Shown: positions 40,191 through 51,699 of the stretch, one piece after another
How the letters are laid out: every line of letters begins with the position of its first letter
Numbering within the stretch: the stretch's first letter is position 1
Source of the DNA: Paragonimus westermani
Taxonomy: Eukaryota > Platyhelminthes > Trematoda > Plagiorchiida > Troglotrematidae
Assembly: GCA_008508345.1 (NCBI GenBank)
Contig: QNGE01000286.1
Span: 270,190 to 334,189, forward strand
Direction of reading: 5' to 3'
DNA length: 64,000 bases
The notes under the pieces: generated by a model
What the model was told of the DNA's origin: nothing
The model's input: only the letters and a program-made list of their open reading frames with translations
The model's database searches: none
Made by a program: the position numbers and the translations under genes

Positions 40191-41739
40191 AAACTGAAAG
40201 TAACCTCCTCTCTTCTACACGCGTACTAAAGGATGTGCTTCGGGACCCCGCCGTATGAGCCCCAATAATGTATATCACACTTCCCGAAAGCAAACTGCAG
40301 TAAATCCTCGTACGTAAATGACCCTAAAATTAGCAGCTCCGTGATCTCGGCACTCTTCAAGCTGATCCCACTGCTGTTGGAAGTGGTCACAGCAGTGCAT
40401 AAAAAGGCGCGGTTCATTCCAGTGTTTACTGGAAAAGGTCCGCAAGCGTGGCTGCTATTAACCTTTCTGTATCATCATTAAAAGATAGGGAAAACAGACT
40501 ACGCAATGACGAGCGCGACAAAATAGGCTACAAGGCTTTTTGAACTCATTACGAGGTCTCTTTACGGTCACTGTATGGATAGGCCTACTCAGTGACACTA
40601 ACTGGCTATATATAAAAAAGACAAAAGACGTTGCAGTGTGTTCACCGAGCTGCATGGAAAGTTGCAAAAGGTCCCTGAGACGTTGTGCACAAACCCTAGC
40701 CAAGTTTATTCGCCTTCAGCCTATCGAATACTGAAAACTTCCGTATATCTTCGCTTCATTTCCTCTGAGGATCTGGCAGAGAAATTTACCATTTTTGCAG
40801 ATAAAACTAGCCAGCGAGATCACGAGAAAAAAATATACACAGGCAAAAACACCGAGTTCTTCCGGACGAGGTTTCTCCGTTTATAGGGTGATTAGCCTAT
40901 AAGATTGAATATAAGGCATTCCCAAATCCATATCCCCTTAACCAAAGCCGTCGCCAAGACGAGGAAATTGCATACTACCGCTAAGAGTTAGTTTTTCACA
41001 TAATTTTAAACGACGGTTCGGTGAGTAATACATGGGATCGATGTTAAGGGCCCAAATTACCTGGATCCAACCAGTTTACCTACCGCGATATCCAACAGAT
41101 ATTCGTTAGTATGGAAGACAATCGCTGGAAAGAAGACCAAGTATCGTTCTTGAAGATTAAGGTAAGTACCAAAATGAAAGTAAAATTAAGAGTCCAACAA
41201 GGTTTCTTGTGGATGTGAACATAATAACACCTTAGAACGATCTTTAGAGGAGCAAATTGCGACCACAGAAAGAAGAACGGTCCGGTGATTGATAACTCTG
41301 TAAGAAAAGGATTGCTGTCTAAAAAAGCCAGAGTGCAGAGTTTGAACGCTTTCTTACTATAACCCTGCTGGGTTGAGGAAAACTTGCATAATAATTAAGT
41401 TGTCACGGAGTCCTCGAAATTTAAGTGAGAGAAGATCGAGAATTTCAAGTTACGACTTAAAGTTTGCATGTCATAGACCGGTGATCAGCTTGGGAATTTC
41501 CACTCCTTCTATCCATGTTTACTTCCATTCCGGGGTCACCTCGTGATGAGATGACCCTAAGCTGTGTTTACATCAACTGCCTCCGCTTGATGAGCAATTT
41601 ATCATAATTGAAGCTACCTGCAGACAACCGATATCCTCAGGTTATCTCAATTGCCGAAATGTGATCGATACCTGAAATAAGCGAGAGTGAGATCATTATC
41701 CCTACCTATTGTTTTTCGAGAACTCTTAAAGAAAGTGTA
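40191..41739. other. Intronic DNA with no confident feature
   Basis: A minus-strand frame at 40226-40417 contains TELLILGSFTYEDL, faintly like a LINE endonuclease core, but the rest does not fit. A short plus-strand open segment ends at a GTAAGT near 41158. Neither is firm. Confidence 0.35.
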
Positions 41740-42078
41740 AAGGTGTACGGCTGTTTATTTGCGCCCAAACCTATCTCCACTCCTCCTACAAAGTGTTAAC
41801 ATGCCCCCTGATACGTGCGAGGTTACAGGGCTGCCGGTCAAACTCCATGGCCGAAATTCACTGTTACTAGATGTTATACACCGCCGACTCTCAGGCATTT
41901 ATTCAAATACTCCTTTATTTCATCCTAATACTTTTACTTCAGTTCAGCACTTCCCCATCTACATGTTATGAGTGATTTCACCGTTTCGAGGGCGACCTGG
42001 AATAATCAAAGACCGGCTTCTGGGGAAGGCTTTTATACGAAACTGCTCTTGATACTACCACAGACAGCTTAGACTCAA

Positions 42079-42100
42079 CACACACACACACACACACACA
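42079..42100. repeat. (CA)n microsatellite
   Basis: Eleven perfect CA units interrupt the endonuclease part of the CR1-type LINE, just after its ...LRLNT segment. Confidence 0.9.
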
Positions 42101-42534
42101 TCTTCCAGGACGAAAGCCTTTGCTGAACTTCACAATCACTAACAAGTCATTACGTAGATCAGGTAACGACTTTACTTCCCCTTAGACACAGTAACCATCT
42201 AATGTTGATGATCGATTTCCTTTGCTACTAGATATAGAAACACGTCCAGAAGAAACCGACTGACTGCCTTTATCGGGCCGACTTTGATGGCCTGAAGAAC
42301 CACCTCACTGCGATATCCATAGGGTCAGGCTCCGTGGCCTGAGACTATCAGATGAACAAATATTTGATTTACGAGGCAGATAAGTCGTACACATCCCGCA
42401 AGTTCATCTAGTGCTCCTGACACTCACTCTTACCAAGCGGTATTCGCCACCTGCTCGACCTTCGTGCACAATTATCCGCGATACAACGGCATTCTGGGAA
42501 ACCTGGGAACTGTCGGGAAAATCCAATAAGATCA

Positions 42535-43101
42535 GAAGTAACGATGTGTCGAACTGTTTTCGATCATTCTTTCTCAACTCAATACAATCATATAGGTTTA
42601 ATCAAGGCTTCACAAGACAAACCTCAGAAACAGAGTGACTGTTAACGGATGACATTAAGGGCTACTACTGGACTCCACACAATAATTAGTTAGGCCAAGA
42701 CCGGACGGTGACTGGGTGTTCTGTCACGCGGTCAGGGTCAAATGTTTGTGTGTGGTTAGAATGAGTGTGATCGATCCAGTGGCCACGGAATTTGCAGAGA
42801 CCGAACAAACTTCTTTTGAGAGCACAGGCTAGGGTTGCGTAATCTGATTGCAGTCGGTTCGGCGGTCGCCAGAATTGATTTACGGCCGCCAGTTCCGATC
42901 CCCGTGACACAACGTCCAGTCAACGGCCGATCTGGGCCTAACCAATTATTGCGTGGAGTCTAGTAGCAGCCCCTAATGTCATTCATTAACAGTCACTCTC
43001 TGTTTTTGCGGTTTGTCTTAAGACGCCTTGATTAAACCTATATAATTGTACTGAGTTGAGAAAGAATTATCGAAAACAATTGTTCGACACATCGTTACTT
43101 C
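42535..43101. mobile_element. Foldback (long inverted repeat) element inside the LINE
   Basis: The left arm 42535-42729 and right arm 42902-43101 are imperfect inverted repeats of about 195-200 bp around a 172-bp centre. Outer ends are GAAGTAACGATGTGTCGAAC and its complement. Inner landmarks ATATAGGTTTAATCAAGGC, CTCCACACAATAATTAGTTA and GACTGGGTGTTCTGTCAC recur in inverted order. The centre has no transposase. The CR1 reading frame is interrupted here and resumes beyond it. No clean target duplication is visible. It fits a MITE or foldback-type non-autonomous DNA transposon; no second copy was noticed in the window. Confidence 0.75.
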
Positions 43102-44894
43102 AAATCTAAGAACATAGAGGTGCTTATCGAAGCTCGTAATCGATGCAAATCAGAAATCCGATATAATCACTTCGTAACAAAACTTAACGTTTCCCAAATG
43201 GCACAAACAAAATTAGAACCTTCTAAACACATACGTCATCGGCAAAGATTCTCCCTCAGCCTTTTCATTGTGTCAAGGGAACGGCGAGGTTACCTATGTA
43301 GCACATGAGGTTGCCGAAATATCAAGAGATTATTACTTTGTTGGCAATGATACAGCGGCATCAACCGCATCTAGTCCACCGCTTCAAACACTTCAGCAAA
43401 CCCTTCCATTGCAGATTTCTTGGTGAGCGATGCACAAGACTTACTGTTAGAGTCTAGCCCATCCAGTTCGACGGGCCAACATCAGATTCACCGCCAGAAT
43501 AATGTAAGCATTCGGTGTATTTGCGAAACCATTTTGAGTTCGTTAAACTGATTCTCTCTGAGAGTACCATTCCAGCTGGTTGGAAAGAGGCTGGTGCAAC
43601 TTTTAACCATAAATCAAATGGTCCACATTCACCTGTCAGCCACTGTCCGAGTATTCCGTGCAACATATCAGAACGTCCCATCCAGCGTCCCGAAGCGTCT
43701 CACTAGTAAACTGGTTTCAATAGCCCAGCACGGGTTTCCACCAAGTCGGTCATATGACCAACATGCATCTCTCTATGGGAAGTCTGAGGACAAAGACCAT
43801 GGTCTTATTTCTGATGCCAGTTTCTTGGATTTCGCCAAGGTGTTTGACCGTGTGTCTCATGGTCTACTCTTACACAAACTAGAGGCATACAGCGTTCAGG
43901 GTGAAATTCTCCACTCAGTGGTCTGGTTTCGAAGTGGTCGAACTTTCAGGGATAAAGCCGGCTCCGTCCTCTCTTCTGCATCCATCTCAGTAAGTGTGCC
44001 TCAAGGGTGTCCTTGGACCGCTGCTACTTCTGGTATCAACTATACCCCCCGAAGTAACTTTCAAGAACTCCTTACGTTGTGTTGATGACCTTCAATTATG
44101 GAACTCCCACGGTCCCCACACTCTTCAGTCTAACTCACATGCAGTCAATCAACGGTCAAGGAAGTGGTCCTCATTAATGACGACAAGTGTGTGCACGTGT
44201 CTTGCTGGAGATTCCGGAAGCGCGTTCACCACATATGCTGCCCCAAAAGCTGTGGTGGTAGCCGAAGAAAGCTTCAAGAAAGATTTAGGAATCTGGCTAT
44301 CATCCAAACTCTTTCTTTTACCACCATGAAAAGGCAGCCAAGAAAGGTTGTTGTCTGAAGCATGGCGAAGCTGACATTCCCCGTACAGATACGGAAAATT
44401 TCCAAAACTTTGTGGGGTCCACGTCCAACGTCTGCATGGATATGCTAACGCAACGGTATTCACTGGTCTTGAAAAGAACAAAATGCGCCGCAGCGTGATC
44501 ACCGAGCTGCCATAAACAGCAGTAGGCCTTCGAAACTTCGCCTAAGTGTCTGGACTGGAATTTCCTGATCTTCACCCACTTGAGCGTCGAAAACGACGAG
44601 ACGGCCAAATCCCAAATTGCTTTCTTTTTCAAAAGGGCTCGTACAGGCGTCCACTTTTGCGATCATAAACGGTTCGCGTGGTCACAAGAAGTTATACAAG
44701 TTAAGATCCTGGCTCCTCGTGCGGTAATTTTTCTCTTCCACAACGGTGGTCCACTGGAATATGCTACCATCAGTCGTTGTCAATGCTCCCTGTAGGCCGA
44801 ATTTCAAAGCGTTATCGGACTGGAAGTACTCTGATCAAAGTGATCATTAGGATGAGCTGCTTTGCTTATTCTCAGGTATTCTATCGTTTTTTGA

Positions 44895-45045
44895 TAACAC
44901 TGCGATCCCTAAGAGCGGCGCTACACCAGTCTTTCCATTACTGCTTTTCAGGAAAACTGCCGCCTGCATCGGATAGAAACTAAATCGACCTGAGAAACAT
45001 AGATCCCCAGTCTCGCACCCGTCAATCGAGCATTGATTCATTCAA
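44895..45045 (+). repeat. Short direct-repeat module, unit 1
   Basis: It shares text with 45285-45440 about 390 bp downstream: TACACCAGTCTTTCCATTA against TACACCATCTTTGCCATTA, CCGCCTGCATCGGA against GCCTGCACTGCATCGGA, and a GACC.GAGAAA..CCC..TCGCACCCG stretch. The function is unknown. It may be the 3' end of the CR1 element or an independent repeat. Confidence 0.5.
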
Positions 45046-45284
45046 TGCTCAAAATGAGTGTCATTCTACAACCTGGTGTACGCTACTTGGTTGTCACACA
45101 CCAGTGGTTTAATGCAAACACCGCGAGGGGTTTCAAACGCTAGGCACGGGGAATGTCCGTTTTGTCATCCCAAAATTAGCTAATCCACCTTTGTAACCAT
45201 CTCGTGATGATGGGTGAAAGACAAATCAGACAACACCCAGGCACAGATCCATCTTCACATCGGATTTCGTTATAGCACTAATAT

Positions 45285-45440
45285 CCTAGAAAGCAATGTT
45301 ACACCATCTTTGCCATTATTGTATCGAGGGAACGGACGCCTGCACTGCATCGGAGCGAGAGTGAACCGACCAGAGAAAAATCCACTCCCACACTCGAACC
45401 CGTGCGATGACCACCGAAGAGCTGGAATCCGATAACACCA
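45285..45440 (+). repeat. Short direct-repeat module, unit 2
   Basis: This is the partner of 44895-45045. It contains CCTGCACTGCATCGGAGCGA, AGAGTGAACCGACCAGAG and ACTCGAACCCGTGCGATGAC. It lies about 300 bp on the downstream (intron) side of calcineurin exon 1. Confidence 0.5.
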
Positions 45441-45735
45441 GTATTTTGATACCCCATATGCGCCCTGAAACATTAACACTGCATTTTTACGATTTTACCT
45501 GCTACTGTCCAGGTGTATCTCTAGGTATATGCATATATGCATGAGTGAGGCACACGCGGAACACGTAAACGGAAAGCACACAAGATAATTGTATTGCAGA
45601 GCTTCAATTTAAGCATTGTTTCGCATAAAGTTGGAAGTACTCGAGAAGCATGCATTTTGAAACAGTGTGACGGTACCATTCAAGTGATAAATTAGTCGAG
45701 AAGCAGACGACGCAGCACGTGGATATCACACTTAC

Positions 45736-45790
45736 TTTTGACGGCTCTCTCCACGGTGGCGCAGTTCGAAGCCGCAGCATTTGATGTCAT
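45736..45790 (-). CDS. Calcineurin A, coding exon 1 (start codon)
   Basis: The ATG at 45790-45788 opens 18 codons, reading MTSNAAASNCATVERAVK, plus one base (A). A consensus donor GTAAGT follows at 45735-45730. An in-frame TAA lies nine codons upstream of the ATG, so this is the first usable start. Joined to the GT that begins exon 2, the split codon becomes AGT (Ser), giving ...VERAVKSVPHPPTYRL. This matches the known family layout, in which a short variable leader ends in D/E-R-V-V-K-x-VP-x-PP. The exon is tiny and sits about 25 kb from exon 2. The phase and the family match make a chance hit unlikely, but no transcript evidence is available here. The 5' UTR and promoter were not located. 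Confidence 0.85.
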
Positions 45791-47619
45791 GAGTGAAATA
45801 TATCCCTTATGGTCTTACCAAAATGATATTCAATAAGGCAAAAAGAACAAAAAATCCACAAGCAAATCAGCCATCCGCATTTGTTGCTATGGGCGCCACC
45901 ATCATACGTGTTAAAAAATAAACTATGAAGTTAAATTCCACACAGAATCTTCAGCACCATGCACTCTGGTCGATTACACAAGAAATACATAACATGTTTG
46001 TTTAAATCAGCAACAACCTTCACACTACTTTAAAATTGAGCAGGCGTCACAATGTATTTTATTCATCTCGTGGTGAGTTTTTGTGTTTTATATTTAATGC
46101 AAGATAAATTCGAGCACTTTTCCGAGTCTCGATATCCTGGAGGTGTTGCTGATTTAAACAAACTGCTCTGAGTGTGTATCGAAACAATTTGAATAAACAT
46201 CGCAATGTGTGATGTGGTCTTTCTATAAACTGTCTTGAAGTCATGTGTCCAACGCGTTAAATCCTTCCGGCTTTACTTTTCATTTCGGCCCCTCTCTTCG
46301 CCATAACCATGCGTGTTGTAGTAACCGTTACTAATGGCCTGTGTTTGACTGCAATCTCATTGTGCTATTTGGCACGCATCGGTGTGGTGTTTGTCCATCA
46401 CACTCACGTATGAAAGCACCTAAGGTGTGCGAACTCTACAGCCACGTGTTCTACGTTTTACATGCAGAACGTTAACGTGTTGTATACTTTAGATTTCTCG
46501 GACATGTTTCGGGTGTAAGACCCTGCGTCGCTTGTGAATTTCTATTTCTACTATTTGTAATTCCAGCAAGCTCAGCAATTACTACACGAATTTGATTTTG
46601 AAGGCTCAACTTTCCTAGATCTGGCCAGCTTATCTATTCCGATGTTCCTTGGATGGGTTTTTGTAGGCCACTCGCTAGATTTGTCCACTGGTGATTGTCA
46701 TTTTTATGCAAATGTACACCGCTTTGTTGGCATTTCCGTGCAATGGTTTTACAGAGCGGATGTAAAGCATTCAAAAAGCCTCTACAGCTGGCTTGACGCA
46801 TGAACAACGTTTAGGTATGCAGTATATGTGTTGAAGTAACTGCTTGCATGAGTGTTTGATTATTGTAACGTATCAATAAAGCGTTGATGACCACGTCCAC
46901 TGCCCTATCTATTCCCTTCTCATTGGTTCATTTCCTCATATTGGAATTCCTCATACTGATGACCAGCTTTCCTTGCAGTCTGACGCTACAGCTGAAGTTA
47001 CGCGCGTGACGATCTATTTCTTCCGTGAATGTTGATCTTGATGTATTATTAAATCTTGATATCGTTCACTTGTAGAAACCATTTCCTGGTGGTTCTTCTT
47101 CCCTACTTTCCCTTGTCGTACCTTTGTTTATATGCGCCCTGTTTTCACTTTCTTTTGACCGCTTCCTCATTACGTGACTGTTGCACTTGATCGTATTTAG
47201 GTGGGCCGTTAAGCTCGGAACTTGTATACTTGGTGGGTTCAATATCGAGGTTTGTTGTTGTGTTCCATTTTTTTGATTAACATATTTTTTAACATTAGCT
47301 CTTTATTAATGAGAAACTCGCCAACCCGACCGTCTTCCCTTTTGATTCCGAACCGGTTGCTCGACGGGCTCAGAAGTTATAAATGTTCGTTGCTTACAGA
47401 CGCGACTATCCTGTATCCAGCATATCGATAGACGTTACCAAAATATTGGGCGTTGCTCGAACAACCGCTAGACTTCCGGGATCAACAATACGCCCACATC
47501 AGTAGCTTTTCTCTCCAGTTGACTTTTTCGTGATCCACACCAGTCAACAACACTTATGAGAAGCACGTTTGTAAAATGATCATAAACCTACATTTGAAGC
47601 GTTCGAAGTAAATGTTATC
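45791..47619. other. Upstream of the calcineurin start; no recognised promoter element
   Basis: The calcineurin 5' UTR and promoter should lie here, read leftward. The in-frame TAA nine codons before the ATG is visible. No convincing TATA box or initiator could be singled out, and no coding domain was recognised on either strand. Confidence 0.4.
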
Positions 47620-47621
47620 TT

Positions 47622-47680
47622 CAAGTTGACCATCACTCACATTTGATCGCAGTGTTCGCATTCAGATAGACTTTCCANTC
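47622..47680. mobile_element. Solo terminal arm of the hammerhead family, copy E
   Basis: TTCAAGTTGACCATCACTCA and its continuation match the inverted arm of copy A for about 57 bp, through GCATTCAGATAGACTTTCC. After that the similarity stops at the single N (47678). No ribozyme or tRNA-like module follows. It may be a truncated copy, or the sequence may be mis-joined at the N. Confidence 0.65.
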
Positions 47681-50600
47681 ATTCTCAGTTTGGCTGAATG
47701 ACACATTGGTGAGATTATCTTTGAGCAAAAGGGCGAACACTTAGGGTTCTTCACATCGGCTGGCAAAGTAGTGGAAACTATACCTTCAAGCAATAGGCAG
47801 GTAACTTGATTTAACTTCTTTATACGCGCTGTTTTCGAATAAACGTCAAGCTCTCTATAGGACTTGAGAAACATGTGGCAAATCAACCGGAACTACTTTC
47901 AAAAGATTTTTCAGTGAAAGAATGGAACACTCTGATCACTTTTTCATTGTCACATGTGAACGGTAGTTCAATCCGCGATTTGTTAAAGTCGCGTCTGATC
48001 ATTTCAGGAAAAAACATTTCGTCGGCGGGTATTTGGTGGAATTACTAACATGGTAGCAGAATGCGAAGGCCACCATGTTGTCCTGATGAAAAAACTTGAA
48101 ACACTTTCCTAGACAAACGTCCGTATGGCGGCGTTCTTTTCATACGACCGATTTTTCACATTCTAGCACATCCAGCACACCAAATAAACTCTATTCCCTC
48201 CGGAAGTTCATTTCAGTATCCCAAGGAAATGTGAAAGATATGAGTCCACTCCGAAACGGCAGCTTCCAATGCGTTTCGGCATTGAGACTACACACTGCTT
48301 AACCACGCACTCCCCCCTTCAAGTAGTCAGAGTAGTCACATATAGCAGAACATAAGTTTTGCGGGATTCAAGCGTCGTAGCCCTCCTCCCCAAGCGTTTT
48401 TCTCCTATTTCATTGGTTTCTGCATGTTGTCCCCCCAGCACAACGCCTCAACCCTCATTAATGCAAAGCATGAATATCATACGAAGTTTCTATCTTCGAA
48501 TTCAGACTGATGCAGCTAAGGGAAAACTTAGCGGCCGCAACCAACCTCGAGATCGTCTGCATGTTAGTTGTGACACCAGTTATTCACGAAGTGATTTTTC
48601 TGCTACCGAGCTGTTTTGTCAGTCTACTCGAAACTTGTTAAAAGTTATCAAGACGTTAACCCAGACGCAATAGGAGGGTCCATGGCTTTGTACAACAGCC
48701 ACCTTTCAGGTTCAACCAGCAGTTCCGAATATTGATGGAACAACTTCAGTTACGTAGCAGCTTGGACAGTCGGCATTCACATAATTTTCCGCTAGATGCG
48801 AACTGTAAATTTTGTGAACGTGAGAGAGTTGATTAGGGACACACTCCCTTCTGAGCGTGCGTTTCGTACCAAACTGAATGCCAAATAAAACTGTAATCTT
48901 CAGGGTACTTTGTGAACTGTAACGCACGATCGAACTTAGCATGCGCTGAAAGGATATACTGTCATGCTGGTGACATTATTTTAGTCTTGTTCTGATTAAG
49001 TCATATATACGGCCTACTGGGCCTCTGGCTGATGCTTGCTCACGTTGTGTGCTTTTACACGGCTATATCTGAAAACCTTACATCCGAAGAACGCTACAAC
49101 GCAATGCCTTCACGTTGCTTCAATTAGTCCGCGATTGCAGAGAGTGACCAAATTGAAACTGCAACTTTGTGTCAAAAAACAGGCTACAAAAGATTTGTCC
49201 CCTTGGCCGACTCCAGCTCTCACGACCCCTCTGATTTTGCTGCACTGTAGCAACTACTGATTAGGAGCTTCTCGTAGAAGATGTGTTGCAATGGGACGAA
49301 GACTGAGATTCTGCTCAATAAAGAGGTTTGCTCGGGGTGGCTCATATCGGTTAAGTATCTGTCGGTGCCTTGCCAAATGCGGATCCCCATGTGAATAACA
49401 CCAAATAAACTCTCGAAAATTAACCGTGATTCGCGTGTTTTGTGATGCACTTGAAGCGTGATACGGTCCTCGGCCTGATTTTGTTTTGCATTGCTTCTTT
49501 CGGGGTCTCAGGTTACAGTTCTCAAGTCGGTTCATGCCCCTCTATTCGAGCGATTCGTTTGTTTCATCCAGTAAGCTGAGGCCTGAGTGTTTGCACTGAG
49601 CACGTGATCCCCTGGGCAGATTTCATGGTCGTGCTGCACTGTGTTGACAGCGTCGATAGACGTTTCAGCACGTTCGTCACAAACATGTTGTCGCATATCT
49701 ATGTTGCGTGTGGCCCACGAAAGTGGAGACGTGTGCCGTTCTGTAGATATCGCGCAGATAGAACGTCGTAAAAATGAGGGATATGAGGCCTGTAAAAGAG
49801 TGGTTCCATGATCGAGAGTTCCTTAGGCACTCGCTGAATCTATGGACCAATACTTTTGAAACCAATGAGTGTGTCATAGCGGTGAACTGGAGGAGGTTTC
49901 TTTGAACCCGTGCACCGTGAGCACCTCCAGAGGATTACTATCAATTTGATGTGGACATACTGACCGGCACAAGCAGATTCGTGGTCATTCCCGGCATGAA
50001 TGGCCTTTAATAAATACTGTTTTACAGAGGGCTGCATTACAGGTGATAGTTGTAAGCAAACCCAGTGTAAAATGCTGATTTACCACAAATGTTCTAATTG
50101 ACACAGACGACTGTAAGCCACTGCCCAGTTGAATCGGTCAATATCTTACTGGATTGAGGTAGGTAGTATACAATGAGAGAACCAAAAAATGGGCCATTTA
50201 TCACCTACCGAGTTGCCACTGGCTGAAGTAACGATAAGCGTGGAGTCGTCCATCACGTTGTTGGAACTCGGCGCCAATTTTTGTACCAGACTGTCAGCAA
50301 CGCGGCACTTGGCAGATATTGTTAAGGGGTACCTTCGTTTAGGAGTTGGTTATGTTGGGGAGGCCGGTGTACCTGAGCTAAATCATACGTTGTTTTGGAT
50401 CCCACATGGCAGTGCAGCGGTTGAAAGCGTTTTGGGCTGCTAGGCGTTCTGCAACGCCAAAACACAATAACTGGCAAATAACTGATGGTCCTTCTCCTTT
50501 CCGTGAGAACGCAGCCTGAATGGCACCACTTTTCACACGTCCGTTTGGGTCTACTTGAGGTGAACAAAAGTCGGACAAGTGAAGAAAGATACGGCTGAAT

Positions 50601-51199
50601 TTTGCATGTTTGAAATCTAGGGTGCTCCACACACATGTTGCACAGTCCACGAACACCGGTTCGTTTCTTGTGTTTCCCATCGGGTTTATCAGAAGAAGGG
50701 CTGCATCAACTGATTTTCATCCAGGCAACGGATGGGTGGTAATGACAGGCTTCGGCGTTGGAGTGGAACGCCAAACTAAACTAATGACAGTGGGAAACCA
50801 AAACGAACAGGCAATGTGGACATTTCAACCAGCCTTCTAACAGTCACGCTGGCAGCGGCTGAATAGGTCTACCCCACAAACCCTAAGCCAGTTTGCACGA
50901 TGCACACACCCGACAAGGGGATTCCGTTGGAACTACTGATTGCAGTGCTACGAATACGCAATAGCCGCCGTTCCTACGGTCTGTGTCTAATATCAGTAAT
51001 CCGGTCTCTTCGTCGCAAAACGACATGGAACTCCTCAGAGGCGATGCCTACTTGGCATTTGGGGAAAACGTCAACAAAAAATACACTGCCTCATGGAAAC
51101 GCACCATTACGGAACGTTGGAATTTCGGAGATGTTGAAGAAGTCATCATCTCCGAGTTGAGATGGGTGTCGTTCTAACAACAACCGATGCAACTGCAAG
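47681..51199. other. Intergenic DNA with no recognised feature
   Basis: Frames of about 100 codons at 48359-48673 and 50322-50680 and shorter ones at 50189-50443 and 50900-51177 were read in full. None matches a family I know. A decayed upstream part of the gypsy element cannot be excluded. Confidence 0.4.
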
Positions 51200-51204
51200 A
51201 AATG

Positions 51205-51650
51205 CCTTGGAAAATGGACCTTTGTTTGATTATAAAATGCGAGCCTTTAAACGAGACAACCAAGATGCATCACACCGCACCGATTGATTGAATGAGTTTG
51301 AATGATATGGTCGTGAGTGGTGGTACTGTTCCACTCAGTAGACTGACGGCTGAGCGCCTGTGCTACGTCTGGAATCTTTCACTACGTGTGCTTCCCGGTA
51401 CTGTCAGTGATTTGATTTGTTTTAACACCAGAATGCCACATACACACGTCATCATGATTGCTCAACGTCTTATTTCCATATGTGATCACTCCACTAGGTT
51501 TGCCTCGCACCTTGTCAGCTATATTTGGTGATCGTTTTGCCCTACAAGGTTCATAGCCTGTGTGGCCCTTCAATAAAAGACGTTGATCCGTCTTTCCTTG
51601 TTCGCTGGTTTGGGTCAAATGGTTGAGCGCTCAACCGAGGAAGCGATCCA
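51205..51650 (+). promoter_or_regulatory. Possible 5' LTR of gypsy element 2
   Basis: Ahead of the gag-like frame there is a TATAAAA at 51231-51237, an AATAAA at 51573-51578 followed by a T-rich stretch, and then GCTGGTTTGGGTCAAATGG near 51605, just before the coding region. That order fits an LTR. No matching 3' LTR was found beyond 55.3 kb, and TG..CA ends were not defined, so the call is tentative. Confidence 0.3.
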
Positions 51651-51699
51651 TTAACTAGCGACTTCTGTTTCGAGGTACCTATCCTGCGCGGACAAAGAC

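Larger units (their letters stand above)
41740..44830 (+). pseudogene. CR1/jockey-type LINE, long but broken
   Basis: Decayed ORF2 pieces follow in order. The endonuclease is at 41800-42075: LPVKLHGRNSLLLDVIHRRL, then DFTVSRATWNN and SGEGFYTKLL. The post-endonuclease linker is at 42240-42520: TDCLYRADFDGLKNHLTAIS, then RHLLDLRAQLSAIQRHSGKP. The foldback element follows at 42535-43101. ARNRCKSEIRYNHF and KHIRHRQRFSLSLF resume on the far side. The RT is at 43550-44100: IPAGWKEAG, IAQHGFPPSRSYD, motif A FLDFAKVFDRVSH, motif B SVSVPQGCPW, then CVDDLQLWNS where YADD is expected. A C-terminal region runs to about 44830. Many stops and shifts. The flanking LINE text resumes in the right order on both sides of the foldback, so the foldback inserted later. 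Confidence 0.85.

Noticed and set aside
40226..40417. Minus-strand frame with TELLILGSFTYEDL resembling a LINE endonuclease core
   Set aside because: Only one motif-length stretch fits; upstream and downstream text does not follow the endonuclease.
41042..41158. Plus-strand open segment ending in GTAAGT, with text such as RDIQQIFVSMEDNRWKEDQ
   Set aside because: The acceptor side has no pyrimidine tract, no partner exon was found, and it lies antisense within calcineurin intron 1. A stretch of 39 open codons is not rare by chance.
41594..41625. TTGATGAGCAATTTATCATA with an AATTG partner, possible hammerhead stem II
   Set aside because: The second box reads GAAG, stem I does not form, and the context is a non-family sequence.
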